Part shown: positions 37,302-46,844 of the stretch, in pieces
Position numbering within the stretch: the stretch's first letter is position 1
How the letters are laid out: the number at the start of each line of letters is the position of its first letter
Translations under genes and position numbers: made by a program
The notes under the pieces: generated by a model
Told to the model about the DNA's origin: nothing
What the model saw: the letters and a program-made list of their open reading frames with translations, nothing else
Databases searched by the model: none
NCBI GenBank assembly: GCA_030728245.1
Contig: JANQZX010000097.1
Span: forward strand, 13,803-77,802
DNA: 64,000 nt
Direction of reading: 5' to 3'
Source: Saprospiraceae bacterium
GTDB taxonomy: Bacteria; Bacteroidota; Bacteroidia; Chitinophagales; Saprospiraceae

Positions 37302-39343
37302 ATGAATGAATACCTGATTGATTTATTTAGACAAATAGAACTTCCAGTCAGGAATCCTGTACTTATTTTATCCTTGTTATTTTTTGTTATTCTTTTAGTA
37401 CCCTTACTTTTTAGAAGATTTCATATACCAGGTATTCTCGGTCTTATTCTTTCCGGTGTACTCATTGGTCCAAATGGTCTTAACATATTAGAAAAATCAG
37501 AAGCTATAAATCTTTTTTCTACCATTGGTTTGTTATATATCATGTTTATGGCGGGTCTTGAACTCGACACGAATGAATTCAATAAGTATAAATACAAAAG
37601 TTTACTTTTCGGTCTGTTTACTTTTGCGATTCCGTTGCTTGTAGGTTTTCCGATTTGTTTTTACCTGCTTAAATTTGATTTTCAAGCGAGCTTCCTTGTG
37701 GCAAGCATGTTCCACCCACACCTTGATTTCGTATCCCATAGTTAGCCGGTGGGGTATAGTATCACAGCAGGCTGTTGCCATTACTGTTGGCGGTACTATT
37801 TTAACAGATACGGCCGTATTAATTATGTTAGCTGTAATATTAAAAACTAACAGCGAGGGAGTTAGCAATGCTTTTTGACTCCAACTCACGGTTTCTTTAT
37901 TTCTTTTTTCTGTTGTTATGTTTAAAGTTATTCCTCCTGTTTCCAGGTGGTTTTTTAGAAAAGTTGAAAGTGAAAAGCACTCTCATTATATTTTTGTCCT
38001 TTCTGTGATTTTTTTCGCCGCTTTCTTGTCTGAAATAGCTGGCGTAGAACCAATTATAGGTGCTTTCATGGCTGGATTGGCCTTGAATTCATTAATCTCC
38101 CATACATCGGCATTATTCAATAGAATTGAGTTTATTGGTAACGCCTTATTTATTCCATTCTTTTTAATTAGCGTGGGGGATGCTGGTTGATTTATCCGTT
38201 CTATTCAATGGAAAACATGCTGTAATTATTGCTATTGTTTTAACGTCGGTAGCTTTGTTGGGGAAATGGTTAGCTGCCTGGCTTACCCAAATGGTTTTTT
38301 CCTTTCAAGGTGTTCACCGACGATTAATATTTGGATTGAGTAGTTCTCATGCTGCGGCTACTCTTGCTATAATTTTAGTTGGCTTTGAAGCTGGGATTCT
38401 TGATGAAAATACGTTGAATGCAACCATTATACTCATTTTATTTACTTGCGTAATTTCATCCATAGCAACCGAACGAGCTGCCAGGGAATTACTTCTTAGA
38501 GAAGGTTTAATTGACCAAAATTTAAACCGTATTGACCAAAATGATGTGTCTGAAAAATACTTATTACCTATTTCGAATCAATGGAGTATAGATAGATTTT
38601 TAGAACTATCGGTTATATTTAGAAAAAATGTTAAACAAGTACCCCTTCATGTTTTACAGGTAGTTCCCGCTGATTACCCTGAAAATGAATTGGTTGTTGA
38701 GGATAATTTTACCCGCAGTTTACGTAAAACAGCCGCAGAACTTGATACAAAAATTATTTTCCAGCGTGAACCTGATTTTCACATAGCGAGTGGTATTACC
38801 AGGGTAGCTAATCAGATCGATGCGAATTATATTCTTTTGGGTTGGCCTCAAAAATCGGGCTTATTAGACAGAGTTTTTGGAGAAATACTGGATAATATTT
38901 TAGACACTGCGCCGCAACACATTTTCGTATGTAGATTACAACTGCCGCTTGTTGCGCACCAAAAGTTGATCATTGGACTGCCTCCATTAGCATTTACAGA
39001 GCCAGGTTTTACAGATTGCTTCAAAAAATGGATGCAATTATCGTTGGAACTGCACATGGATGTCATCATTTTTTGTTCGGAAGAAACTAAAGGGTATATT
39101 AAAAAATTGAACTCAAAAAATTATAATTTTAGAAACTGGAAATTCAGAGTGACTGATTTAAATCAAAACTGGTTCAAAAGTATTGATAACTATAAAATCA
39201 ATAAAGCCGATTTGTTAGTGTTCATGCCTGGGAGACCAACAAGCGCATCATTTTTAATGGAGCAAAATGAAATCCCCTCCTATATAGAGCATCGCTTTCC
39301 AAACAATAGTGTTATTTTATTTTATTCCGGAGCGGCTATTTGA
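37302..39343 (+). pseudogene. CPA2-type cation/proton antiporter with USP-like C-terminus, disrupted by three lesions
   Basis: Once repaired this would encode about 680 residues: a sodium/hydrogen exchanger-like membrane domain (RRFHIPGILGLILSGVLIGPNG, LYIMFMAGLELD, AGVEPIIGAFMAGLAL) and a cytosolic region resembling universal stress proteins. Three lesions break it. Near 37710-37713 the frame shifts where a Phe-Ser-Thr-His stretch is expected (two bases missing). At 37876-37878 an in-frame TGA stands where Trp fits. At 38175-38179 a run of five G has one extra base. Sequence after each lesion continues the family pattern without a gap. The fragments are 37302-37745, 37675-37878, 37918-38190 and 38180-39343; the last is a 387-codon frame with its own ATG. 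Sequencing error is possible for the G run, but three lesions favour gene decay. Confidence 0.85.
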
Positions 39344-39395
39344 CCTACTGGATTCAAGTCATGAATAACCTCTCCGGAACAAATAATAATTATTA

Positions 39396-42023
39396 TTAGG
39401 CAAACATATTTTTCGCATCAATCAAAACTTTTTCAAGTCCGGCGCTATTTTTTCCGCCTGCAGTAGCAAAAAAGGGCTGTCCACCTCCTCCGCCATCGAT
39501 ATTTTTGGCCAATGTTCTGACAATATTGCCCGCATTCAATTCTTTATCGTTGCAGATTGATTTACTAATTGAAACAAGAATTTGAGGCTTTTCCTGAATA
39601 GTGGCCGTTAAAACTAGGATAACCTTTTCAAGGGTATTATCAATCTGGAAGGCCAACTCTTTCAATAATGAGGCATCATTTAGTTCTACATTCTGGATGA
39701 TAAGCGTATAATTATCTTTTTTATCAGCACCTAGTATGAGTTGCTCCCGCAGATGGACAACCTCTAATTGTTGAAATTTCTCAAGTAACTTTTTTTGAGA
39801 TTTTACTTCTTCTTGTAATTGATGTATGGCCTTAGTCGGTGATGGATTACCTTTAAAAATTTGTCTGATGTCTTCTAATTCATTCATTTCCTGTTGAATA
39901 TACTTTAAGGCTTCAAATCCACAAACAGCCTCAATACGCCTGATTCCTGCGGCAATAGCACTTTCAGAAACAATCTTAAATAAGCCTATTTCACCTGTTG
40001 AAGAAACATGCGTTCCGCCACAAAGCTCCACAGAATAGTCTTTATCAAAAGTTATAATTCTAACCGATTCACCATATTTCTCTCCAAATAGCATCATGGC
40101 ACCTGATTCCTTTGCTTCGGCCATAGGAACATTTCTTTTTTCATCGAGAGCAATATTAGCCTGAATTTTTTCATTTACTAACTTTTCAATCGCCAAGATT
40201 TCCTCAGTACTCACTTTTTGAAAATGTGAGAAGTCGAACCTTAATTTTAATTCGTCAACATCTTGACCTTTCTGAAGCGCGTGTTTACCTATGATATTGT
40301 GAAAAGCTGCATGCATAAGGTGGGCAGCAGTATGGTTTTTTGAAATGGCAATTCTTCTGTTTTTATTTATTAATCCACGAACGATGGCAGCGGGATTATC
40401 AGGTAATTGATCCACAATATGAAGAATAAGATCATTTTCTTTTTGGGTATCCATTACTTGAATAGGCTGTTCTCCAATAAATAATATACCCTGATCACCT
40501 GCTTGTCCGCCACTTTGACCATAAAAGGGCGATTTATCAAGAACGATTTGATGTTGCAAGACTTTTTTTATCGAAACAGATCTGTATTTAATGATTTTTG
40601 CATCATGGACTTCATTTTCTGTGTAACCCGTAAACTCAACAGGTTGGTCGGGAAGTAAGTTAACCCAATCTCCAACTTCTTTTTGAGCATCGGCTCGAGA
40701 TCTGGATTTTTGTTCCAATAAGGCGGCGTCGAAAGCCAATTCATCGATTTTCCAACCTTTTTCTTCGGCAATAAGACGCGTCAAATCAATCGGGAATCCA
40801 AACGTATCGTATAGTTCAAAGGCATCCACACCTGAGATTACGCCTTCCTTAACATTAATATTTTCAAATCTTTTTAGGCCATTTTCCAGCGTGTTTAGGA
40901 ATGAAATTTCTTCCATTTCTATAATTTTTGCTACCTGAGCTGATTGAGCTATCAACTCGGGAAATACATCGTCAAATGCTTTAGCTAATGGGGCGACTAA
41001 CGTATGAAGAAAAGGAGTTTTAATATTTAAAAAGGAATAATAGTACCTAACGGCGCGACGTAAAATTCTTCTAATGACATAACCGGCACCAGAATTAGCG
41101 GGTAATTGACCGTCGGCTATGGTAAAACAAATAGCTCTTATATGGTCAGAAATTACCCTCATAGCTATATCTTGTTTAGCATCGCGGTCATAACTTCCCT
41201 TATATGTGAAACCAGAGGTTTTTTCTATGATAGAAATAAAGGGAGTAAAAATATCGGTATCATAAGTAGCTGTTTTACCTTGTAAAACCATACATAAACG
41301 CTCAAAACCCATACCAGTGTCAACATGCATGGCAGGAAGTTCAGCCAGGCTGCCATCTGCTTTTCGGTTGAATTGAATAAATACATTATTCCAGATTTCT
41401 ACCACGCCTGGATGATCCTTATTAACGAGTTGGCTACCGTGTAATTGCGCAATTTCTTCTTCCGTTCTTAAATCTACATGAATTTCAGAACATGGACCAC
41501 AAGGACCTGTGTCACCCATTTCCCAGAAATTATCTTTTTTATTACCAAATAAAATATGATTTTCTGGTAAGTATTTTAGCCAAAAATTTTTGGCTTCCAT
41601 ATCAGCTGGTATATTCTCACCTGCATCACCTTCGAAAACAGTGGCATACAATTTGGTAGGATCCATACCATAAACCTTGGTCAATAATTCCCAGGACCAG
41701 TCAATGGCCTCCTTCTTAAAATAATCACCAATAGACCAGTTTCCCAACATTTCAAACATGGTGTGGTGCGTTCCATCATATCCTACATCCTCTAAATCGT
41801 TGTGTTTACCGGAGACTCTTAAACATTTTTGGGTATCGGCAATTCTTGGATTGTCAGGAATTTTATTGCCTAGAAAGAAATCTTTGAATTGATTCATTCC
41901 CGCATTAGTAAACATCAATGTGGGATCTTCCCGATTTACTATTGGAGCAGAACCCACAATTTTGTGTTGCTTAGACGCAAAAAAGGTTAAAAAGTGACTC
42001 CTTATTTGTCGTGCGGTCATCAT
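39396..42023 (-). CDS. alaS: alanine--tRNA ligase
   Basis: An 875-residue alanyl-tRNA synthetase with all four parts: the class II catalytic domain (TFFASKQHKIVGSAPIVNRE, MFTNAGMNQFKDFFLG, FEMLGNWSIGDYFK), the tRNA-recognition helices, the editing domain (HTAAHLMHAAF with its HxxxH, and CGGTHVSSTGEIG) and the C-Ala domain with the Gly-rich DGGGGGQPFFATAGG. It charges tRNA-Ala and hydrolyses Ser/Gly mischarged product. Two adjacent ATGs can start it; the first is given. Divergent from the M23 peptidase gene. Confidence 0.97.
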   Translation of the reverse strand: MMTARQIRSHFLTFFASKQHKIVGSAPIVNREDPTLMFTNAGMNQFKDFFLGNKIPDNPRIADTQKCLRVSGKHNDLEDVGYDGTHHTMFEMLGNWSIGDYFKKEAIDWSWELLTKVYGMDPTKLYATVFEGDAGENIPADMEAKNFWLKYLPENHILFGNKKDNFWEMGDTGPCGPCSEIHVDLRTEEEIAQLHGSQLVNKDHPGVVEIWNNVFIQFNRKADGSLAELPAMHVDTGMGFERLCMVLQGKTATYDTDIFTPFISIIEKTSGFTYKGSYDRDAKQDIAMRVISDHIRAICFTIADGQLPANSGAGYVIRRILRRAVRYYYSFLNIKTPFLHTLVAPLAKAFDDVFPELIAQSAQVAKIIEMEEISFLNTLENGLKRFENINVKEGVISGVDAFELYDTFGFPIDLTRLIAEEKGWKIDELAFDAALLEQKSRSRADAQKEVGDWVNLLPDQPVEFTGYTENEVHDAKIIKYRSVSIKKVLQHQIVLDKSPFYGQSGGQAGDQGILFIGEQPIQVMDTQKENDLILHIVDQLPDNPAAIVRGLINKNRRIAISKNHTAAHLMHAAFHNIIGKHALQKGQDVDELKLRFDFSHFQKVSTEEILAIEKLVNEKIQANIALDEKRNVPMAEAKESGAMMLFGEKYGESVRIITFDKDYSVELCGGTHVSSTGEIGLFKIVSESAIAAGIRRIEAVCGFEALKYIQQEMNELEDIRQIFKGNPSPTKAIHQLQEEVKSQKKLLEKFQQLEVVHLREQLILGADKKDNYTLIIQNVELNDASLLKELAFQIDNTLEKVILVLTATIQEKPQILVSISKSICNDKELNAGNIVRTLAKNIDGGGGGQPFFATAGGKNSAGLEKVLIDAKNMFA

Positions 42024-42347
42024 ATTTTTAAATTTTTAAGGGAAAAAGGTTGATTATTTACGGAATGGTCTTATATTGTGAAGGAACGGTAATAATTTAG
42101 ATTTTACCGGTCGAGTTCAGGTATAAAAACAATCAAATATTGCTCAAAGTTATCATTTTTGCGATTATTTACGGTAGGAAATACTCGTAAGATTTAAAAA
42201 AATCCTAAGAAAATTAGGGCTTTTCAATCAGGATAGCTATTTTAGAGCCGAGCAATTTTTGAGAGACATCCGTTGAATCTAATACCCCCCATTAGGTGTT
42301 ATGTGTCTGTTTTATTTTTCAGGCACGATTTAACAACATACCAAATT
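42024..42347. other. intergenic region between divergent alaS and M23 peptidase genes
   Basis: About 324 bases holding the control regions of two divergent genes. On the minus strand TAACTTTG (42152 to 42145) is an exact TAnnTTTG match that would serve alaS with a leader of about 115 nt, but no TTTG lies at proper distance. A weak hairpin CCTAA/TTAGG (42204-42218) is seen on the plus strand. No perfect plus-strand promoter and no small gene is evident. Confidence 0.4.
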
Positions 42348-43328
42348 ATGAAAAAGGAAAAATTCTTCTTTGATGCCAATTTACTTCGTTATGTACGAAT
42401 AGAGGAATCTTTAAAGAGCAAGTTTGTGCGCTTCTTCTCCGTAGTAAGTGCTGTATTAACAACGGCGTTGTTGTTAACTATTTTTTTACATAAATATTTA
42501 CCCTCTCCTCAAGAGAAATCTCTCCTTTCTGAAATCGATGTGATGGAAGTTGAATATCAACGACTAGTGGATGAAATGGAGCGTATGGAAAAGGTTTTAG
42601 GTAATGTCCAAAAAAGAGATTCGTATACCTACAGAAGTTTATTTGGTCTCGATCCAATCGATAATAATGTTTGGAGAGGAGGTATTGGAGGTCATAATGA
42701 ATATGAAAATTTTGAGCAATATAAAAAAGTAGGAGGGACTATCATTGAAACTCAAAAGCGTTTAAGAAGACTAAAACACTCATTGGTTATCCAATCGAAA
42801 TCGTTAGATACCATTATGAATTATGCCAAAAAAGAAGAGAAGTTTCTCGCTTCTCGTCCATCCATAAAACCTGTCAGATCAGATAAATTAGCAAAAGGGG
42901 TTAATTTTTTATCGGGCTTCGGCTACAGAATTCATCCGATATTTAAAGTTAAAAAGATGCATTATGGTATTGATTTTACCGCTCCTAAAGGTACTGCTAT
43001 CCAGGCAACTGGTTCGGGTAGGGTTGTAAAAGCAACCAGGAATGCAGGATTTGGAAATCACATTGTTATAGATCATGGATTTGGTTACCAAACTATTTAT
43101 GCGCACTTGTCTAAAATTAATATCAGACAAGGTGATCAGGTTGTGAGAGGGCAATTGATTGGAACGGTTGGTAGTAGCGGTATTTCAACAGCGCCTCATT
43201 GCCATTATGAAGTCCATGTAAATGGAAAACCAGTAAATCCGATTTCTTATTGTCTGGATGGTCTCTCTGTCCAGGAATATAAAGAATTAGTTACTTTAGC
43301 TGGTCAGGTCGTTCAATCCTTAGATTAA
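42348..43328 (+). CDS. membrane-anchored M23 (LytM-type) peptidase
   Basis: A 326-residue protein with one N-terminal transmembrane helix (about 27-47), a coiled-coil part (about 55-90 and 125-165) and a C-terminal LytM/lysostaphin-type domain (about 180-305). The zinc and catalytic residues are intact: His205 and Asp209 in MHYGID, His253 in YAHLS, and His284/His286 in HCHYEV. This makes it a likely active endopeptidase on peptidoglycan cross-bridges, acting in the periplasm while anchored in the inner membrane. The ATG at 42348 is preferred over a TTG 25 codons upstream. The arrangement next to alaS is common in this phylum as far as I recall. Confidence 0.92.
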   Translation: MKKEKFFFDANLLRYVRIEESLKSKFVRFFSVVSAVLTTALLLTIFLHKYLPSPQEKSLLSEIDVMEVEYQRLVDEMERMEKVLGNVQKRDSYTYRSLFGLDPIDNNVWRGGIGGHNEYENFEQYKKVGGTIIETQKRLRRLKHSLVIQSKSLDTIMNYAKKEEKFLASRPSIKPVRSDKLAKGVNFLSGFGYRIHPIFKVKKMHYGIDFTAPKGTAIQATGSGRVVKATRNAGFGNHIVIDHGFGYQTIYAHLSKINIRQGDQVVRGQLIGTVGSSGISTAPHCHYEVHVNGKPVNPISYCLDGLSVQEYKELVTLAGQVVQSLD

Positions 43329-43347
43329 ATTTTCTTCTTTAGTGCTT

Positions 43348-44454
43348 ATGAATAGCAATAAGGAAATTGTTGATTGCCCAAACTGCGGAGTTTCGTCAGA
43401 TTCTTCTGTTAAGTTTTGTACAAATTGTGGACAAAAGGCTTCTTTACCCGGTTTATCATTATTATCTCTTGTTAAAGAATATATAGACATTGTATTCAAT
43501 TTTGAATACAGATTATGGATATCCTTTTTCCATTTATTCATTCCAGGTAAGCTTTCCACGCAATTCTTTGAAGGAAAGAGACAAAAATACCTGAGTCCTC
43601 TTAGAATTTTCCTCATTTTCGGATTAATACACTTTGCTTTATTTGGCAATTGGGTCAATAATAAGTTTGATAAGCAACTTACTTACCTTGAAAAAAATGT
43701 ACAGGAAAATGCATTCAAAGAACAGTTTTTTAATAAAGTAGATTCTCTTCCCAATCATATTTTTGAAGAGGAAGGTTTGGATACCAACCAAACAAAGGCT
43801 GTCAAAGCAAAATTATTTAATGTACTAACCATAGATTCTTTATATATCCCAAATCAAAGTAGTGTTAATATTGCTCCAGATACTCTTCCCAATAGTTATC
43901 AAATATTTGTTGTAGAGAATATCAATGGAAAATGGGAAGTCAAATCATTGCCATTAACTTTCACAGACATTTATAATCTGGATGATGAAAATATAATCAA
44001 GAAAGCAAATATTAAAACCAAATTTGGAAAATGGCAAGTAAAACAAGAAATTAAGCTACAGAAGGAAATTAAGAATTTTACTTTATTTGTAACCGGGCAA
44101 TTAATTTGGATGGTCATTTTTTCAATGGTACTTATTTCTTTTTTTCAAAAAATACTTTATTTCAGATTACCTTTCTTTTATGCTCATCACTTAATTTATA
44201 ATCTACATTTTCATGCCTTTTCATTTTTGACGATGAGTCTTTTTATGATGGGGAACAAGAATGAAATAATCCTTAAGAATTTTAATCTTTTTATATTAGT
44301 GATTTTACTTTATCAGCTATTCGCCATAAAGAACATATTCAAGCAAGGATGGCTTAAAACTATTTTTAAGGTACTGTTAATTGATGTTTTTTATTTGGTG
44401 ATATCTCTAAGTATATTGCTTATTACTGTAATCATAAGTATGTTGATGTTCTAA
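43348..44454 (+). CDS. DUF3667-like membrane protein with N-terminal zinc ribbon
   Basis: A 368-residue protein. An N-terminal zinc ribbon (CPNCG...CTNCGQK; Cys10, Cys13, Cys24, Cys27) is followed by a segment typical of DUF3667 proteins (FFHLFIPGKLSTQFFEGKRQ, KYLSPLRIFLIFGLIHF). A soluble, probably extracytoplasmic region of about 150 residues comes next, then four to five transmembrane helices at the C-terminus. Function is not known for the family. The ATG at 43348 is used; a GTG two codons earlier is possible. It starts 19 nt after the M23 peptidase, so a shared transcript is likely. Confidence 0.8.
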   Translation: MNSNKEIVDCPNCGVSSDSSVKFCTNCGQKASLPGLSLLSLVKEYIDIVFNFEYRLWISFFHLFIPGKLSTQFFEGKRQKYLSPLRIFLIFGLIHFALFGNWVNNKFDKQLTYLEKNVQENAFKEQFFNKVDSLPNHIFEEEGLDTNQTKAVKAKLFNVLTIDSLYIPNQSSVNIAPDTLPNSYQIFVVENINGKWEVKSLPLTFTDIYNLDDENIIKKANIKTKFGKWQVKQEIKLQKEIKNFTLFVTGQLIWMVIFSMVLISFFQKILYFRLPFFYAHHLIYNLHFHAFSFLTMSLFMMGNKNEIILKNFNLFILVILLYQLFAIKNIFKQGWLKTIFKVLLIDVFYLVISLSILLITVIISMLMF

Positions 44455-44484
44455 CAAAAAGGGTAATCAAAAAATTGATTACCC
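44455..44484 (-). terminator. terminator for the GNAT gene (minus strand)
   Basis: A perfect 10-bp stem (44461-44470 with 44475-44484; GGGTAATCAA and its complement), 4-nt loop. On the minus strand it is followed by TTTTTG, so it works for the GNAT gene, which ends about 97 nt before it. It abuts the stop codon of the DUF3667-like gene on the other strand. Confidence 0.7.
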
Positions 44485-44580
44485 CCCACACTATGAAACA
44501 CTAAAAAAAACTAATTTCGAAATTAATATCGCAAATTTAATGTGTTTGTTGCTATAATTCAACTATTTAAATAAAAAAAA

Positions 44581-45042
44581 TCAAAAATCCTTGCTTTTAT
44601 TAAAAAAAACTTTACAGTTCCACCAGTTTTTCTCTATAATAGCATTATTCTGCGTATAAAATTGAATAGCTGGTTCGTTCCAATCCAAAACTTGCCATTT
44701 TGCTAACATACAATTTTTATCTTTTGCGTCTTGTATAAATGCGTCATAAAGTGATTTACCGATGCCCCTGCCTCTAAATTTTTCATTGACAACGAAATCT
44801 TCTAAATACATCATTTTACCCTTCCATGTGGAATAGGTCAAATAATAGAGAACCATGCCAACAATTTCTCCATTTACATCGGCTACAATAGAATGAAATA
44901 CATTTTCAGCAAAATCATTTTCGTACATTGCTAAAGTCGCCGTAAATTCATTTTCCTCCTTTTCATAAATAGCCAATTCTCTGACCAGGTTATGAATAAA
45001 TGGAAGATCTTTGTGGGTTGCCGCTCTAATAATTACAGACAT
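44581..45042 (-). CDS. GNAT-family N-acetyltransferase (SSAT-like)
   Basis: A 153-residue acetyltransferase. Acetyl-CoA-binding motif A is RGRGIG (residues 90-95) after YLEDFVVNEKF, and motif B is VLDWNEPAIQFY. This layout, including the LEDFVV strand and the WNEPAIxFY segment, resembles the spermidine/spermine N-acetyltransferase-like group, which acetylates polyamines, thialysine or related amines. The substrate is not established. Convergent with the DUF3667-like gene; the amidohydrolase is divergent upstream. Confidence 0.9.
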   Translation of the reverse strand: MSVIIRAATHKDLPFIHNLVRELAIYEKEENEFTATLAMYENDFAENVFHSIVADVNGEIVGMVLYYLTYSTWKGKMMYLEDFVVNEKFRGRGIGKSLYDAFIQDAKDKNCMLAKWQVLDWNEPAIQFYTQNNAIIEKNWWNCKVFFNKSKDF

Positions 45043-45122
45043 AATGTTTTTTTTTATACTTTAGCTAATCTAATTTATTTTCCTGGTTTTAATCTGTTTA
45101 TTATTCCATTAATTTTCCAAAA

Positions 45123-46844
45123 ATGAGCGTTATGCGGACTTTAATCCATTTTTCGGTTTTTATATTTTTTTTCGTGTTCCTTTGGAGTTGCAAAAAAGAA
45201 AGTATTTATGCCGATGTTATTTTTGTTAATGGTAATATTTATACCGTTGATTCTTTGAAGCCATCAGCCTCAGTCATTGCTGTAAGCAATCAAAGAATCA
45301 TTGGATTGGGAGACAAAAATATAATTGATAAATTTAAAAATGCGGATACAAAGATTATTGATCTGGAAAATTCTTTTGTTATGCCTGGCTTTATTGAGGG
45401 GCATGGTCATTTTGGTGGATTTGGTGAAGGGCTTCAAAATCTTAATTTCTTACATTCAAAATCATGGGATGATGTGATTAAGTTGGTGGAGGATAAGGTA
45501 AAAACAGCTAAGCCGGGCGAATGGATTGTTGGTCGTGGCTGGCATCAGGAAAAATGGGATAAAATTCCATTGAATAATGTTCTTGGCTATCCTTTTCATG
45601 ATGAGTTAAGTGCTATTTCTCCAAATAATCCTGTTCTTTTGAGACATGCGAGCGGTCACGCAGTCTTCGCCAATGAAAGAGCAATGAAGGAAGCAGGTAT
45701 CTCAAAGGAATCACCGAATCCTTTAGGTGGAGAAATTGTCAGGGATTTGGAGGGTGAAGCTATTGGTGTTTTCGAAGAAAGGGCCATGAATCTGGTTTCT
45801 GCTTCTTACCAGGATTATTTAAAATCTTTAGAACCCGAACGTCAAAAGAAAATTTGGTTTGAAGGGCTGGATTTAGCGCAAAAGGAATGTTTGAAAAATG
45901 GGATTACTTCTTTTCAAGACGCAGGAACAAAATTTAAAGAGCTTCAATGGTTGAGAGAATGGGCCGAATCAGGAAATATGGACATTCGACTTTGGGCCAT
46001 GATCAGAGAGAGTTATGATGATATGGATGGAAAATTAAACGGTTTTCCCTGGTTAAACCTAGGCGATTATCATTTTACCGTTAGGGCCATTAAATCGGAA
46101 GTTGATGGCGCATTAGGCGCTTTTGGTGCCTGGTTGCTTAAACCTTATGCTGATAAGTATGGTTTTTCCGGTCAGAATACCACCCCACTGGAAGAGGTAG
46201 ATAAAATAGCCAATCTGGCCGCTAAACACCAATTACAATTTTGTGTTCACGCCATTGGAGATAGAGCAAATAAGGAAGTATTGGATATTTTTGAACAGAA
46301 AATTATTCAAATGAAGAGTAAAGAATCGCCCCGATGGAGAATGGAGCATGCACAACATCTCGATACATTAGATATACCACGATTTAAAAAATGGGGGATT
46401 ATTGCTTCCATGCAAGGTATACATTGTACCTCTGATGCTCCGTTTGTAGTAAAACGTCTTGGGGTGGAGCGTTCTCGAACCGGTGCCTATCCCTGGCGTT
46501 CCCTCATTGATAACGGTGCTTTAATTGCAAATGGTACCGATGTACCTGTTGAGGAGATTGACCCTATAGCTTGTTTTTATGCTTCAGTTACCAGGAAAAG
46601 AGCGGATACCGGATTTGAATTTTTTCCAGAACAGCGCATGACCAGAAAGGAAGCTATTTCTTCCTACACCCTTTGGAATGCCTTTGCCGCTTTTGAAGAA
46701 AATGACAAAGGTTCCTTATCTATTGGAAAATTGGCTGATATGGTAGTCCTTTCGAATAATTTACTCACCTGTTCTGATGAGGATATTCTTAATACTAAGG
46801 TTTTAATGACCATTGTTGGTGGGGAAATAAAATATCGTAAATAA
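45123..46844 (+). CDS. amidohydrolase family lipoprotein (YtcJ-like)
   Basis: A 573-residue metal-dependent amidohydrolase of the amidohydrolase-3 (YtcJ) type. The N-terminus is a lipoprotein signal with lipobox FLWSC (Cys23), so it should sit in a membrane facing the periplasm. Metal-site motifs are GHGHFGG after PGFIE, the His in FCVHAIGDRA, the HAQHLD segment and the C-terminal NGTDVPVEEIDP with the catalytic Asp. Substrate is unknown; members hydrolyse exocyclic amides or carbamates. Its TAA is directly followed by the bshB1 ATG, so the two are translated from one message. Confidence 0.9.
   Translation: MSVMRTLIHFSVFIFFFVFLWSCKKESIYADVIFVNGNIYTVDSLKPSASVIAVSNQRIIGLGDKNIIDKFKNADTKIIDLENSFVMPGFIEGHGHFGGFGEGLQNLNFLHSKSWDDVIKLVEDKVKTAKPGEWIVGRGWHQEKWDKIPLNNVLGYPFHDELSAISPNNPVLLRHASGHAVFANERAMKEAGISKESPNPLGGEIVRDLEGEAIGVFEERAMNLVSASYQDYLKSLEPERQKKIWFEGLDLAQKECLKNGITSFQDAGTKFKELQWLREWAESGNMDIRLWAMIRESYDDMDGKLNGFPWLNLGDYHFTVRAIKSEVDGALGAFGAWLLKPYADKYGFSGQNTTPLEEVDKIANLAAKHQLQFCVHAIGDRANKEVLDIFEQKIIQMKSKESPRWRMEHAQHLDTLDIPRFKKWGIIASMQGIHCTSDAPFVVKRLGVERSRTGAYPWRSLIDNGALIANGTDVPVEEIDPIACFYASVTRKRADTGFEFFPEQRMTRKEAISSYTLWNAFAAFEENDKGSLSIGKLADMVVLSNNLLTCSDEDILNTKVLMTIVGGEIKYRK

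Noticed and set aside
37675-38190. Programmed frameshifting or UGA recoding as explanation for the split antiporter.
   Set aside because: Three separate events of different type would be needed; no slippery heptamer or selenocysteine element is visible, and other genes such as the second SusC end normally in TGA.
39320-39385. Inverted repeat TTCCGGAG...CTCCGGAA at the end of the antiporter remnant as a terminator.
   Set aside because: The arms are about 40 bases apart with no T tract after the right arm; chance pairing is likely.
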